A DNA stretch of 64,000 nt from assembly GCF_001277215.2 (NCBI RefSeq), contig NZ_CP013940.1:1240001-1304000 (forward strand), read 5' to 3'. Shown piece by piece: positions 17,638 to 27,844 of the stretch. Within the stretch, counting starts at the first letter, position 1. The number at the start of each line of letters is the position of its first letter. This DNA comes from Cronobacter malonaticus LMG 23826. Lineage in GTDB: Bacteria; Pseudomonadota; Gammaproteobacteria; Enterobacterales; Enterobacteriaceae. The translations under genes and the position numbers were made by a program. Below the pieces are notes generated by a model, which ran no database searches, had not been told where the DNA came from, and was given only the letters and a program-made list of their open reading frames with translations.

Positions 17638-19227
17638 TCAGCGCAGCGTTAACAGCTCGCGCGTATAAGCCTCACGCGGGGCGGCGAAGACTGTCTGACA
17701 GTCGCCCTGCTCAATCACTTCTCCCTGACGCAACACCACCACCTGATGACACAGCGAGCGCACCACCTGGAGATCGTGGCTGATAAACAGGTAAGCGAGC
17801 TGATGCTCTTGCTGTAGCCTTTTCAACAGTGAAAGGATTTGCGCCTGTACGGTGCGATCGAGCGACGACGTCGGTTCATCGAGGATAAGCAGCTCAGGTT
17901 TGAGGATCAGCGCGCGCGCAATGGCGATACGCTGACGCTGGCCGCCGGAAAATTCGCTCGGGTAGCGGTGGCGCGTTTCGGGATCCAGTCCCACCTCGCG
18001 CATGGCGTCAATCACCTGCGCCTCACGCTCCGCCGGGGTCAGCGCTGGCTGATGGACGCGCAGCCCTTCGGCGATAATGCTTTGTACGTCAAGACGCGGG
18101 TTGAGCGACGAGTTCGGATCCTGAAATACCACCTGGATGCGGCGGCGCAGCGGCAGCAGCGCGCGGCGGTTGAGTGCGTGCAACGGATGCCCGTCGAAAA
18201 CAATCTCGCCTTGTGAGGCGATAAGGCGCAGCAGTGCCAGCCCTGATGTACTCTTGCCAGACCCTGACTCGCCTACCAGCCCCAGGCTTTCGCCCGCATG
18301 CAGCGTAAAGCTTAAGTCTTTAAGCGCATGATGATAGCCCGCGACGCGCCGCAACAGCCCGCGGCGCTTCTCAAACGCTACGCTCAATCCTCGCACGGTC
18401 AGTAAAGGTGCGGCAGGCTCAGGAAGCGGCACCGGAGAGCCGTCCGGCTCGGCGTTAATCAGGCGACGGGTGTAGTCATGCGCGGGCGCGGCGAACAGCA
18501 CCGGGGCGCGGTTTTGCTCCACGCAGCGCCCGTTCTGCATCACCGCCACGTTATCCGCGAGCCGTTTGACGATATTCAGGTTATGGGTGATGAACAGCAG
18601 CCCCATATTGAGTTCGCGCTTCAGCTCCGCCAGCAGTTGCAGGATTTGCGCCTGCACCGTGACGTCCAGCGCGGTGGTCGGTTCATCGGCGATGAGCAGC
18701 GCCGGGCGGGTCAGCAGCGCCATGGCGATCATCACGCGCTGCCGTTCGCCGCCGGAAAGCTGGTGCGGAAAATCGTTCAGCCGCTGAGAGGCGTTGCGGA
18801 TGCCGACGCGCTCAAGACAAGTAATGATCTCGGCGCGCGCGGGCTCGCGACGCATGCCACGGTGCAGCGACAGCACTTCATAGAGCTGTTTTTCTACGCT
18901 ATGCAGCGGGTTTAAGGAGACCATTGGCTCCTGAAAAATCATCGCTATCTGGTTGCCGCGCACCGCGCGCAGTTCGCGTTCGCTGGCGTTCAGCAGCGAC
19001 TGGCCCTGAAAGCGGATATCGCCCTGCGGGTAGACGACCGGCGGCGATGGCAGCAGGCGCAGCACGGAAAGCGCTGTGACGCTTTTGCCGGATCCGGATT
19101 CACCCACCAGCGCCAGCGTTTCGCCCGGCTCAATAGCCAGCGACAGCGAATCCACCACCTGACGTTCAACGCCCTGCTGGCGAAACGCGATAGAAAGATT
19201 GTCGATGGAAAGCAGGGGGTGCGCCAT
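17638..19227 (-). CDS. yejF: YejF: ABC importer ATPase with two fused nucleotide-binding domains
   Basis: A 529-residue protein (identical to E. coli length) with two ABC domains. Walker A GESGSGKS occurs in each half, LSGGERQR and FSGGQRQR are the signatures, and each Walker B ends in DEPT. It energises YejABEF, an oligopeptide importer that takes up microcin C and, in Salmonella and Brucella, defence peptides. The ATG at 19227 begins one base after the yejE stop codon, so the two are coupled. It is the last gene of yejABEF. Confidence 0.95.
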   Translation of the reverse strand: MAHPLLSIDNLSIAFRQQGVERQVVDSLSLAIEPGETLALVGESGSGKSVTALSVLRLLPSPPVVYPQGDIRFQGQSLLNASERELRAVRGNQIAMIFQEPMVSLNPLHSVEKQLYEVLSLHRGMRREPARAEIITCLERVGIRNASQRLNDFPHQLSGGERQRVMIAMALLTRPALLIADEPTTALDVTVQAQILQLLAELKRELNMGLLFITHNLNIVKRLADNVAVMQNGRCVEQNRAPVLFAAPAHDYTRRLINAEPDGSPVPLPEPAAPLLTVRGLSVAFEKRRGLLRRVAGYHHALKDLSFTLHAGESLGLVGESGSGKSTSGLALLRLIASQGEIVFDGHPLHALNRRALLPLRRRIQVVFQDPNSSLNPRLDVQSIIAEGLRVHQPALTPAEREAQVIDAMREVGLDPETRHRYPSEFSGGQRQRIAIARALILKPELLILDEPTSSLDRTVQAQILSLLKRLQQEHQLAYLFISHDLQVVRSLCHQVVVLRQGEVIEQGDCQTVFAAPREAYTRELLTLR

Positions 19228-19228
19228 A

Positions 19229-20254
19229 TCAGACCGCCTTACCGGGATCGAAGGCGTCGCGAACCGCTTCGCCGATAAAAATGAGTAACGACAGTAAAAT
19301 CGCCAGCGAGAAAAAGGCGGTGAGGCCAAGCCAGGGCGCTTCGAGGTTATTCTTGCCCTGCAAAAGCAGCTCGCCGAGCGAAGGCGAGCCGAGCGGCAGC
19401 CCGAAGCCCAGGAAATCCAGCTCCGTCAGCACGGTAATCGAGCCGCAGAGAATAAACGGCAGAAATGTCAGCGTCGCCACCATCGCGTTCGGCAGCATGT
19501 GGCGCCAGATAATCGCGCGGTCGCTGACGCCAAGCGCCTGGGCGGCGCGGATATAGTCAAAATTGCGGGTACGCAGAAACTCGGCGCGCACCACGCCCAC
19601 CAGCGTCATCCAGCCGAACAGCACGGTTATCAAAAGCAGCCACCAGAAGCCTGGCTGCACCACGCTTGAGAGGATAATGATCAGAAACAGCGTCGGCATG
19701 CCGGACCAGATCTCAATAAAGCGCTGGCCGAACAGATCGATTCTGCCGCCGTAGTAGCCCTGGATTGCGCCAACGGTAATGCCGATGGCGCTGGCGCAGA
19801 GCGTCAGCATTATCCCGAACAGCAAGGAGATGCGCGTGCCATACAGAATGCGCGCCAGCACATCGCCGCCGTTGGCATCGGTGCCCAACCAGTTTTGCGC
19901 CGACGGCGGGGCAGGGAAGGGGTGATCCGACGCGAAATTAATCGCAGTGCCGCTAAAACGCACCGGCGCCCAGAGCACCCAGCCGTTTTCCTTAAGCCGC
20001 TGTTGCAGCCACGGGTCCTGATAATCAGCAGGCGTGGCGAGCGGGCCGCCGAAATCGCTTTCGCTGTAGTTATGGATAAGCGGGAAATACCAGCGGTCCT
20101 GATAGTGCACCGCCAGCGGTTTATCGTTGGCGATAAGCTCGGCACCGAGGCTTAAGGCAAAAATTATCGCGAAAATCCACAGCGACCAGTAGCCGCGCCG
20201 GTTATGGCGAAACCGCGCCCAGCGCGCCTGATTGACCGGATTGAGTCTTCTCAT
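19229..20254 (-). CDS. yejE: YejE: peptide ABC transporter permease
   Basis: A 341-residue inner-membrane permease of the OppC/DppC type (same length as E. coli). An N-terminal helix is followed by a long periplasmic loop and then a five-helix binding-protein-dependent transport core. The cytoplasmic EAA motif is in the [18 protein letters not shown] region. Its start overlaps the yejB stop by four bases (ATGA), so translation is coupled. Confidence 0.95.
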   Translation of the reverse strand: MRRLNPVNQARWARFRHNRRGYWSLWIFAIIFALSLGAELIANDKPLAVHYQDRWYFPLIHNYSESDFGGPLATPADYQDPWLQQRLKENGWVLWAPVRFSGTAINFASDHPFPAPPSAQNWLGTDANGGDVLARILYGTRISLLFGIMLTLCASAIGITVGAIQGYYGGRIDLFGQRFIEIWSGMPTLFLIIILSSVVQPGFWWLLLITVLFGWMTLVGVVRAEFLRTRNFDYIRAAQALGVSDRAIIWRHMLPNAMVATLTFLPFILCGSITVLTELDFLGFGLPLGSPSLGELLLQGKNNLEAPWLGLTAFFSLAILLSLLIFIGEAVRDAFDPGKAV

Positions 20255-21348
20255 CCGCGCCTCTCGAAATCAATGCGTGGGTCGACAAGCGTATAAGTGA
20301 TATCGCTCAGGATATTCAGCAGCAGGCCGACCAGGGTGAAAATATAGAGCGTGCCAAACATCACCGGATAATCGCGCGATACGGTGGCTTCATAGCCCAG
20401 CAGCCCGAGGCCGTTGAGCGAGAAAATCACCTCAATCAACACTGAACCGGTGAAAAACATGCTGATAAACGTCGCCGGGAATCCGGCAATCACCAGCAGC
20501 ATGGCGTTGCGAAACACGTGACGCCAGAGGATCTGCTGCTCGCCAAGCCCTTTAGCGCGGGCCGTTACCACATACTGCTTGCGGATCTCATCGAGAAACG
20601 CGTTGCGGGTAAGAATGGTGAGCGTCGCGAAACCGCCAATCACTGTCGCCAGCACCGGCAGTGTGATATGCCAGAGATAGTCAGTGATTTTCTGATACCA
20701 CGGCAGCGTGTCGAAATTGGCTGAGACCAGCCCGCGCAGCGGGAAGAGATCGAACCAGGTGCCGCCGGCGAAAACGACAATCAGTAATATGGCGAACAAA
20801 AAGGCAGGCACGGCGTAGCCGGTGATAATCGCCACGCTGCTCCAGACGTCGAAGCGGCTGCCGCTGTTCACCGCCTTGCGAATGCCGAGCGGAATCGACA
20901 CCAGATAAATTATCAGCGTGCTCCAGAGGCCAAGCGTGACCGAGACCGGCAGGCTGTTTTTAATCAAATCGATGACCGACGCGCTGCGAAACAGGCTGTT
21001 GCCAAAATCGAAACGCGCATAATCCCACAGCATTTTCAGGTACCGCTCATGCAGCGGTTTGTCGAACCCGTAACGGTGGGTGATTTCGGCGACCACTTCC
21101 GGATCGAGCCCGCGAGCGCCGCGGTAGTGGCTCTCGTTTACGTTCAGCACGCCGTTTTGCGGGCGGCTGCTCTGCATCCCGCCGTTCTGAACGCCAGGGA
21201 TGCCGCTGGCGCTGCCAAACTGGATAGCGGCGAGCGCCTGATCCACCGGGCCGCCGGGCGCTATCTGTACGATGAAAAAGTTAAGCGTGATGATGGCCCA
21301 GAGTGTCGGGATCAGCAGCAGTAAGCGGCGAAGCAGGTAAGCGCCCAT
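20251..21348 (-). CDS. yejB: YejB: peptide ABC transporter permease
   Basis: A 365-residue OppB/DppB-type permease. The first helix is [21 protein letters not shown] and the EAA-type motif is [20 protein letters not shown]. It forms the heterodimeric channel with YejE. It lies 8 bp downstream of yejA and overlaps yejE by four bases within a single operon. Confidence 0.95.
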   Translation of the reverse strand: MGAYLLRRLLLLIPTLWAIITLNFFIVQIAPGGPVDQALAAIQFGSASGIPGVQNGGMQSSRPQNGVLNVNESHYRGARGLDPEVVAEITHRYGFDKPLHERYLKMLWDYARFDFGNSLFRSASVIDLIKNSLPVSVTLGLWSTLIIYLVSIPLGIRKAVNSGSRFDVWSSVAIITGYAVPAFLFAILLIVVFAGGTWFDLFPLRGLVSANFDTLPWYQKITDYLWHITLPVLATVIGGFATLTILTRNAFLDEIRKQYVVTARAKGLGEQQILWRHVFRNAMLLVIAGFPATFISMFFTGSVLIEVIFSLNGLGLLGYEATVSRDYPVMFGTLYIFTLVGLLLNILSDITYTLVDPRIDFERRG

Positions 21349-21356
21349 AATTTTCC

Positions 21357-23162
21357 TCAGCGCCGCGCTTCTGGCAGCGTGGCGGCTTTATTGACGTCAT
21401 ACCACCACGTATCAAAGCCAATCGTGTACAGCGGGCTGGTGGCGGGGCGCGAGAATTTGTTCCACATCGCCACGCGATCCGCCGCGGCGTACCACATCGG
21501 GATCATGTAGTAGTTCCAGGTTAGCACGCGGTCGAGCGCACGGCCTAGCGGCAGCAGCTTCTGCTGATTGCCCTGGTTTGCGATGATCTGCGCTATCAGT
21601 TTATCCACCGCCGGGTTCTGCACGCCGGGAGTGTTCCAGGAAGAATCGATATAGTCTGACGCCCAGCTTATCTGCAATCCGGTATCGGGCCAGGGCGCGG
21701 CGCGATAGAGCGTCGGCATCATGTCGAAATCGCGTTTGCGCAGCCGGTTGGTGAGCTGTGAGTTATCCACCTGACGGATGTTCATCGTGATGCCCAGACG
21801 CGCCAGGCTGTGCTGGAAGGGTAATACCCACTGGTTATTCCCTTCTGAACCGAGCAGCAGTTCAAACGTAAACGGCCTGCCAGTTTCGCGGTTCACCAGC
21901 TTGTTATTTTTAAGCTCCCAGCCGGCTTCTTTGAGCAGCGCCAGCGCTTTGATGAGATTTTCTCTGTCAAAGCCGTCGCCGCGCGACACTGGCGGCTCGT
22001 AGATGCGGGTAAAGACTTCAGGCGGCACCTCTTTTTTGAGCGGCGCGAGCAAGGTGAGCTCGTCGGCGTCAGGATAGTGGCGCGCCGCGTATTCGGTATT
22101 CAGAAAATAGCTGTTCGGCCGCCGCCAGGCTTTATAGAACAACACTTTATTCATCCACTCGAAATCGAAGGCGAGCGAAATCGCCTCGCGCACGCGTCGG
22201 TCGGCAAAGAAAGGCCGCTGAATGTTGAACGCCAGCCAGCGCGCGTCCTGAGCAGTGGTTTTTTCAAACTCGTCTTTGACGATATAGCCGCGATTAAAAT
22301 TACTGCCGGTATAGCGTGTCGCCCAGTTTTTCGGGCTGCTTTCCGGGCGGAAGTCATACGCGCCCGCTTTAAACGCCTCAAAAGCGACGTTGTCATCCAG
22401 ATAGTAGTCGTAGCGAATAGTGTCGAAATTCCAGCGGCCGCGGTTCACGGGCAGGTTAGCGGCCCAGTAATCCTTTACGCGGGAGTAGACGATATACTGC
22501 CCCATTCGCCACTGGGTAGCGCGATAAGGGCCGTTCGCGAGCGGCGGTGTGGAGAGCGGATCGCTAAGCTTATGGTCGCGCCAGAATTTCTCCGGCATTA
22601 CCGGCAGCGTCAGCAGCCCCAGCATATTTTCTTTGCCAGGCTGCGCCAGCTCAATGCGTACCGTCAGCGGCGCGATGGCCTTCATCGTCGCGCCTTTATA
22701 GTAGAGCCGGAACTGCGGCACGCCTTCGGTCATAAATTTATGGAAGGTAAACGCCACATCTTTCGCGGTAATGGGGGAGCCGTCGTGGTTACGCGCCTGC
22801 GGGTTTATCGTCACCTCTGCCCATGAAAAGTCGTCCGGGTAGCGGATCATTTCGGCAATCAGCGGGTAGTAGCTGCCCGGCTCGTCGTCGGAGCTGGTAA
22901 AGAGCGAGTCGTAGAGCGCTTCGGTGCGCACGCCAGGGTTACCGCGCAGTGCGTAACGGTTGAAGTTATCAAATGTGCCGATGGCGGCAAGCGTGATACT
23001 GCCGCCTTTCGGGGCTGCCGGGTTGACGTAATCGAAATGATTAAAGTTAACGACATATTTCGGCTCCCCAAGTACCGCCAGGGAGTAGCTTTCATGAATG
23101 GTCTGCGCCTGGCAAACAGCGCTGAACATAAGAGCGAGCAAAACGAACGCGCGTGCAATCAT
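21357..23162 (-). CDS. yejA: YejA: periplasmic peptide-binding protein
   Basis: Solute-binding protein family 5 member of 601 residues (E. coli 604). It has a signal peptide ([20 protein letters not shown], cleavage after CQA). The body contains the family 5 stretches [22 protein letters not shown] and [16 protein letters not shown]. It delivers peptides to YejBEF. The ATG at 23162 fits the signal peptide; upstream in-frame residues to 23219 do not. It is the first gene of yejABEF. Confidence 0.95.
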   Translation of the reverse strand: MIARAFVLLALMFSAVCQAQTIHESYSLAVLGEPKYVVNFNHFDYVNPAAPKGGSITLAAIGTFDNFNRYALRGNPGVRTEALYDSLFTSSDDEPGSYYPLIAEMIRYPDDFSWAEVTINPQARNHDGSPITAKDVAFTFHKFMTEGVPQFRLYYKGATMKAIAPLTVRIELAQPGKENMLGLLTLPVMPEKFWRDHKLSDPLSTPPLANGPYRATQWRMGQYIVYSRVKDYWAANLPVNRGRWNFDTIRYDYYLDDNVAFEAFKAGAYDFRPESSPKNWATRYTGSNFNRGYIVKDEFEKTTAQDARWLAFNIQRPFFADRRVREAISLAFDFEWMNKVLFYKAWRRPNSYFLNTEYAARHYPDADELTLLAPLKKEVPPEVFTRIYEPPVSRGDGFDRENLIKALALLKEAGWELKNNKLVNRETGRPFTFELLLGSEGNNQWVLPFQHSLARLGITMNIRQVDNSQLTNRLRKRDFDMMPTLYRAAPWPDTGLQISWASDYIDSSWNTPGVQNPAVDKLIAQIIANQGNQQKLLPLGRALDRVLTWNYYMIPMWYAAADRVAMWNKFSRPATSPLYTIGFDTWWYDVNKAATLPEARR

Positions 23163-23257
23163 TGAGGTGGTGTGTCCTTCTCCGGGGCCTGAACGGGCGC
23201 GATAACCGCATGGCAGCATAATAAGGGAGCCGCGCGGGATTGTGAAATAGCCCCGCG

Positions 23258-24820
23258 TTATGCGTCAGCTTCTTTCATGCTGGCAGGCAGGTCAGCGGCA
23301 CGTACCGGACGGCTGAAATAGTAGCCCTGTAAAAAATTGACGCCGCGCACGGTTAGCCATTTCGCCTGCTCCTGTGTCTCTACCCCCTCGGCTACCGTTA
23401 CCATATTCAGGCGTTTCGCAAGGGTAATGACGGCATCCAGCACCGGCGATGTGATCGTTTCAGTGCCGATCGCACTCACAAAGCCGCGATCGATCTTCAG
23501 ATAATCCAGGGTGAAACGCTCAAGATAGATAAGCGCGCTGTGGCCGGTGCCGAAGTCATCCACTGCGATCTCATGACCCTGCTCATGCAGCCACTGAAAA
23601 AGATCCAGCGCTTCTTCTTCGCGGATCATGTCGCGCTCGGTAATTTCAAAGACGAGCTGGAAATAATCCGGCGGCAGCGAGGCACGTAGCTTCTGAATAT
23701 CGGCTTTGAAGTGTTCGGAATGGAGATGACCGGGCGCAATATTAATCCCCAGCTTGGCGCCGGGCGGCAGCGACTGCTGGAGACGCGGCACATCCTGGGC
23801 GATGAGTTTAAACAGGTGACGGGTTAAGGGAACGATAAGCCCCTGCGCTTCGGCAAAATTGATAAAGGCGTCCGGCGGAATCATCCCGGCATTCGGGTGC
23901 TTCCACCGCATAAGCGCTTCGACGCCGCGGATCTGGCGCGTGGCCGCGTCCACCACGGGCTGATAGACCACAAAGAACTGGTTGCGCTTAATGGCGCTGA
24001 CGATCTCTCGCCCGGATCGCGCGCGCAGCGCCAGCAAAATGACCGTCAGCACGCCGCCCAGTACGCCAATTAATAAACCCAGCAGCAGCGCCAGATGGCG
24101 GTCTTCGGCGGGCATAGTATCGCCATACAGATAAAGCTTCAGCGGATAGCCCTGCACGCTTTCGCTGCGTAGCGGTTCCGCGGGCAGTTCGTCCGGCGTC
24201 AAGACCTTGCCGGAAAATGTCGTCAGCGCCCGGTCTTTCGCCACCAGCGCCAGGCCGTTGAGATCGTTCTGGCGCGCGGTATAGACCAGATACGGCGTGA
24301 GATTAACGTTAAGGGTTGTGACGATGCCGCGGCCTTCCATCAGCGGGTTGCCGAACCACATCACCATGGACGGTTTATCCGGCATCATCGGCGTGCCGGG
24401 AATAATACTGATATCCACCGTTTTACGGGTGTCGATATCCGGGGCGAGTTCGCGAAGCGGCAGGTGAAGCTTGCCGGTGGCAGATGAGCAGTAAGCGGCG
24501 TTGTCTCTTATCAGCAAAAAGGCGCGCACGTTGAGGTTAAACGCCGCGCGTGAGGTCAGCTCAGATGACACGGTGCCGCATTCAGCGAGTGTAAGCGGTT
24601 GCAGCGCGTCGGCGGACGATTTCAGCTGCGCAAAATAGGTGTTCAGATAATGATGAATATCCCGCGCCAGCATGTCGTACTGGTTTTCACGCTGCTCATG
24701 CAGCCAGCCGCGGGCAGCGAGCGTGATAATCAACGTCAGAGCCAGGCCTGCCGCAATACCGGCAAGAATAATTTTACGGGGCGTGGACAGCGTTGATGCA
24801 AAAGGCGGACTGGATAACAT
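23258..24820 (-). CDS. pdeN: Rtn/PdeN: membrane-bound c-di-GMP phosphodiesterase
   Basis: EAL-domain protein of 520 residues in the E. coli rtn (pdeN) position next to yejA. Two membrane helices flank a periplasmic CSS-motif domain (~50-235), with the CSS cysteines in AYCSSATGK. The EAL domain (~265-515) keeps EALMRW, the FEITE glutamate, the metal-binding DDFGTGHSAL and the EGVET motif, so it should be catalytically active. The CSS cysteines imply redox control through disulfide formation. I chose ATG 24820 with AGGA nine bases upstream over an in-frame TTG at 24844. Confidence 0.93.
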   Translation of the reverse strand: MLSSPPFASTLSTPRKIILAGIAAGLALTLIITLAARGWLHEQRENQYDMLARDIHHYLNTYFAQLKSSADALQPLTLAECGTVSSELTSRAAFNLNVRAFLLIRDNAAYCSSATGKLHLPLRELAPDIDTRKTVDISIIPGTPMMPDKPSMVMWFGNPLMEGRGIVTTLNVNLTPYLVYTARQNDLNGLALVAKDRALTTFSGKVLTPDELPAEPLRSESVQGYPLKLYLYGDTMPAEDRHLALLLGLLIGVLGGVLTVILLALRARSGREIVSAIKRNQFFVVYQPVVDAATRQIRGVEALMRWKHPNAGMIPPDAFINFAEAQGLIVPLTRHLFKLIAQDVPRLQQSLPPGAKLGINIAPGHLHSEHFKADIQKLRASLPPDYFQLVFEITERDMIREEEALDLFQWLHEQGHEIAVDDFGTGHSALIYLERFTLDYLKIDRGFVSAIGTETITSPVLDAVITLAKRLNMVTVAEGVETQEQAKWLTVRGVNFLQGYYFSRPVRAADLPASMKEADA

Positions 24821-24921
24821 CCTTTTTAGTTCCTGTGCGAGCAACTGGCGTGAAACCAGCTTAACAGAAATCCCGCATAAGGTGAGGGGTCAGGAAAATG
24901 TCAGAGGCAGAGAGACAGACG

Positions 24922-24950
24922 AAAAAAACGCTGCACCAGCAGCGTTTTTT
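24922..24950. terminator. Bidirectional terminator between pdeN and mepS
   Basis: An 8-bp stem AACGCTGC/GCAGCGTT with a 4-base loop, an A run before and a T run after. Its T-run on the minus strand serves mepS. Confidence 0.85.
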
Positions 24951-24992
24951 AACGTTCAGCAAAGACGATCAAGGGAAATCGTCATACCGGAA

Positions 24993-25562
24993 TTAACTAC
25001 GGCTCAGTACGCGACGCGCTTCGTTGTAGCGCTTCTTCCAGTATGGTTCGTCCATATTGGAAATCATCACGCCGCTGCGTGTTGACGCATGCACAAACTG
25101 ATTATTACCGATGTAAATGCCTACATGACGGCCGGTGGAGCCAGCGCGGAACAGCACCAGATCGCCGGAGCGCAACCGGGTACGATCGACCGGTTTGCCC
25201 ATTTCCTGCTGCTCATACGTAGAGCGCGGGAGTTCTAAACCAAACTGTTCACGGAAAGTACGCTGCACAAAGCCGGAACAATCGATGCCGGTTTTGGTGC
25301 TGCCGCCGAGGCGATAGCGCACGCCTTTCCAGTCAGCATATTGGTCCATAATGCGGGATTTTACATCCAGCGTACGAACCATCTGTTCGAATTCATCCTG
25401 AGAGGCTTGCAGTAACAGCCCGTCGTTTTCACCTACTGCATGCGTCTCAGAATGCATGTTTTTTGCGGTATTGGTGGAGCTACATGCTGAAAGCAAAACT
25501 GCCACAGCGACAGCGGGGATAGCCCGCATGATATATCTCAGGATTGGTTGAGATTTGACCAT
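24993..25562 (-). CDS. mepS: MepS (Spr): peptidoglycan DD-endopeptidase lipoprotein
   Basis: NlpC/P60 hydrolase of 189 residues that cuts D-Ala-mDAP crosslinks during cell growth and is degraded by NlpI-Prc. The signal peptide ends in the lipobox LLSAC (lipidated C27). The catalytic triad is C95 in GIDCSGF, H146 in GRHVGIYI and H158. It is nearly identical to E. coli MepS throughout the domain. It is monocistronic with its own terminator. Confidence 0.97.
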   Translation of the reverse strand: MVKSQPILRYIMRAIPAVAVAVLLSACSSTNTAKNMHSETHAVGENDGLLLQASQDEFEQMVRTLDVKSRIMDQYADWKGVRYRLGGSTKTGIDCSGFVQRTFREQFGLELPRSTYEQQEMGKPVDRTRLRSGDLVLFRAGSTGRHVGIYIGNNQFVHASTRSGVMISNMDEPYWKKRYNEARRVLSRS

Positions 25563-25988
25563 TATGTTTGTTTTCCCTTGAAGTCCTTAACGATAAAAAT
25601 CGTTATAAAAAATGCTAAACGTGCCGAGACTAATGAGCTCTGGGGGGTAAGACAATTCCTGGTGAGCTAAATTGTGTGTCAGGCCACACTTTTTATTTGC
25701 ATTACCAATAAATGCCCTTAAACCGCAAAACGCTCCCGAGATTACCCTAACAAACCCCATATGGCGAGTGGTTTTATTTATTTTTTTATAAGAAATTGTA
25801 ATGCCCGGTATAGCATTTGCAGATAAGGGAGAAGGATCGGAGAGTTGACGCAAAAATAGTCAACTTATTCATTTTTATGACGAATATATGAAAGTCGCGG
25901 GAAAAGCGTGGAGAAGAGTGTGTCTATAAAATAAACAGGGACCCTTAACGATCCCTGTTGGTGATACTTTTATTCTATTAATTAATTG
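25563..25988. other. Intergenic region between mepS and lpxT
   Basis: About 425 bp of AT-rich DNA containing the mepS promoter region. A GTTGAC-N9-GTCAAC inverted repeat lies at 25844-25864. A hairpin AACAGGGA/TCCCTGTT at 25934-25959, with a T-rich tail on the minus strand, probably terminates lpxT. An 88-codon open frame on the minus strand (25587-25853) has no family resemblance or ribosome site and I do not believe it. Confidence 0.5.
25934..25959 (-). terminator. Probable terminator downstream of lpxT
   Basis: An 8-bp stem AACAGGGA/TCCCTGTT with a 10-base loop. On the minus strand it is followed by TATTTTATA, only moderately T-rich. Confidence 0.5.
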
Positions 25989-26714
25989 TTATGAGCTTGT
26001 TTTTTTTTTACCGGGCAGATGATTATTAAGCCAGGTAATTATTTTATCGCTAAGCGGTGTCAATAAAATCCACGGAAGACCAACAAAAATGATTGACAAA
26101 GAGCCAACGGCAATATCCGTAAACCAGTGCGCGCCAATCATCATACGCGGCAGCGCGAAAACGCAGAATATCAACAGGCCAAGCGCGAAAGCTTTCCCAC
26201 CAAAATAGCGCCACATAAATCCGGCAAATATAAGCAGCATCATGCCGTGGTCGCCTGGAAAACTGTCGGTCGAGGCGTCTTTGGTGGAAATCCCTGTGAT
26301 TTTACCTACGCGCAGACTGTCTTCAAAGGTCAGGGTAGGGCTTGGGCGCGACACCGGCAGCAGGTGCCCAAGCTGATTGAGCACTACGGCGGAGAGCAGC
26401 ATCACCACGCCCATAATAAAAATGTGGCGGCGGCCCGCCGGTGTGGCTTTACGCCAGTACCAGAGCAGCAACAGGCCCATCGCCAGCAGCGAGCAGCCGT
26501 CAAAGGCGCGATTATTGGTGATCGCAAGGAACCATAAAAAACTGTGGCTGGCGGCGGCCAGATGATTAAAAAAGTAGAAAATCCCGGCATCGAGAGTGAA
26601 CCAGAAGCCGGTCTTCGCTGGCGGATACCAGGAAAGAAAAAGTACGGCGCCTGCAAGGTTAAGCAGCAGGATCGCGGGTAAACGGGACTTGATCATGGGC
26701 GTCTGAATTTTCAT
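25989..26714 (-). CDS. lpxT: LpxT (YeiU): lipid A 1-diphosphate synthase
   Basis: PAP2-superfamily membrane enzyme of 241 residues (E. coli 237) that moves a phosphate from undecaprenyl pyrophosphate to lipid A on the periplasmic side. Conserved phosphatase motifs are SFPGDHG (~150) and the RMMIGAHWFTD motif (~195), with about six helices. The first Met (26714) is used here; a second in-frame ATG at 26696 corresponds to the E. coli start, and neither has a clear ribosome site. It lies 12 bp downstream of yeiR on the same strand. Confidence 0.93.
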   Translation of the reverse strand: MKIQTPMIKSRLPAILLLNLAGAVLFLSWYPPAKTGFWFTLDAGIFYFFNHLAAASHSFLWFLAITNNRAFDGCSLLAMGLLLLWYWRKATPAGRRHIFIMGVVMLLSAVVLNQLGHLLPVSRPSPTLTFEDSLRVGKITGISTKDASTDSFPGDHGMMLLIFAGFMWRYFGGKAFALGLLIFCVFALPRMMIGAHWFTDIAVGSLSIIFVGLPWILLTPLSDKIITWLNNHLPGKKKTSS

Positions 26715-26726
26715 AAAAGGGTAACG

Positions 26727-27713
26727 TTAAAGCGACGTGTCTAAACGAAGCTTCAACAAGGCGGACTGAAGCGCATTCCAGTCGGTTTCCGCGGCGGTAA
26801 TCAGTTCGATACGGCTGTCCGGCGGCGGTGCGCTCTGGGTTTCGATATGAAAATCCTGTCCCTGGCGGTTAATGCGCACCAGCCCTTCAGGAATGCGCAG
26901 CACGCCTTTTACGCGCTCAGCTGGCGCGAGCCGCGCCCACTCCAGTATGCCGATTGTATCGAACACCGTATCGGCATCGAAAATCCAGCCGCAGGCGTGA
27001 TGCCCCTGGCCGCTGTTCAGACTACGACGCCAGCGCTGATTGCCCGGTAGGTTCAGCGCCGCAAGCCCGCTGCGTGCGGCATGTGAATGGTTATGATGCG
27101 CGCTGGCGGGCAGCTCACGCAGGTTAAGGCGCGGCTTATCAAGCAACGCCGGGTCGATTTCACCCTGTGTCGCGAACACCAGTTCCCGGTCGGCGGCGTA
27201 TTCGTCGCGCCAGGCGTTTAGTGCCGCAAGGCTTGCTGCATCGCTGCGATCCTGTTTATTGGCGACAATAATATCTGCCGCCGCCAGCTGGTCGCGGAAA
27301 TTCTCATTGGTGACATATTTCTCATCCAGCAACTGACGCGGGTCGAGCAGGCAGAGCGTGGCGCGCAGGTCGATATACGGTTCATACACCTCTGAGGTCA
27401 GCATATCCAGGATTTGCTTCGGGTGGCCAAGCCCGGTCGGTTCAATCAGCAGGCGATCGGGTTTTCCCTGGCGCAGCAGGGTATTCAGTCCAACCTGCAT
27501 CGGCAGGCCGTTAACGCAGCACATGCAGCCGCCAGGGATCTCTTTTAGCAACGCGCCGCTGTCGGCCATCAGCGCGCCGTCGATGCCGACTTCGCCAAAT
27601 TCGTTGACCAGAACGGCCCACTTTTCCGCCGGATCTTTATGGGCCAGCAGATGACGGATCGTGGTGGTTTTACCGCTGCCAAGAAAACCGGTAATAAGAC
27701 TGGTACGGGTCAC
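26727..27713 (-). CDS. yeiR: YeiR: zinc-binding COG0523 GTPase
   Basis: G3E-family P-loop GTPase of 328 residues, the same as E. coli YeiR. Walker A is GFLGSGKTT near residue 10. The metal-binding CxCC motif is GGCMCC (C63, C65, C66), and NKQD carries guanine specificity. A His-rich patch (HHNHSH) near residue 205 and a C-terminal CobW domain follow. It is a metallochaperone for zinc under cadmium/EDTA stress. Cotranscription with lpxT is likely. Confidence 0.95.
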   Translation of the reverse strand: MTRTSLITGFLGSGKTTTIRHLLAHKDPAEKWAVLVNEFGEVGIDGALMADSGALLKEIPGGCMCCVNGLPMQVGLNTLLRQGKPDRLLIEPTGLGHPKQILDMLTSEVYEPYIDLRATLCLLDPRQLLDEKYVTNENFRDQLAAADIIVANKQDRSDAASLAALNAWRDEYAADRELVFATQGEIDPALLDKPRLNLRELPASAHHNHSHAARSGLAALNLPGNQRWRRSLNSGQGHHACGWIFDADTVFDTIGILEWARLAPAERVKGVLRIPEGLVRINRQGQDFHIETQSAPPPDSRIELITAAETDWNALQSALLKLRLDTSL

Positions 27714-27784
27714 ATGCGCTCCTGATAAATATCTGACGGGAATAAATCATCAGGCGACATTCTGGATAAAAATAATGGGCATGA

Positions 27785-27823
27785 GAAGAGAAAACGCGGA
27801 CGGGCAGGGCGCGCGTCCGCGTT
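27785..27823 (-). terminator. Terminator downstream of yeiQ
   Basis: A perfect 10-bp inverted repeat AACGCGGACG/CGTCCGCGTT with an 11-base loop. On the minus strand it is followed by TTTTCTCTTCTC. Confidence 0.75.
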
Positions 27824-27844
27824 AACAGCATTCAGGGTTAAAAA

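Noticed and set aside
25587..25853. 88-codon open frame on the minus strand upstream of mepS
   Set aside because: No ribosome site, no known family, in AT-rich intergenic DNA.
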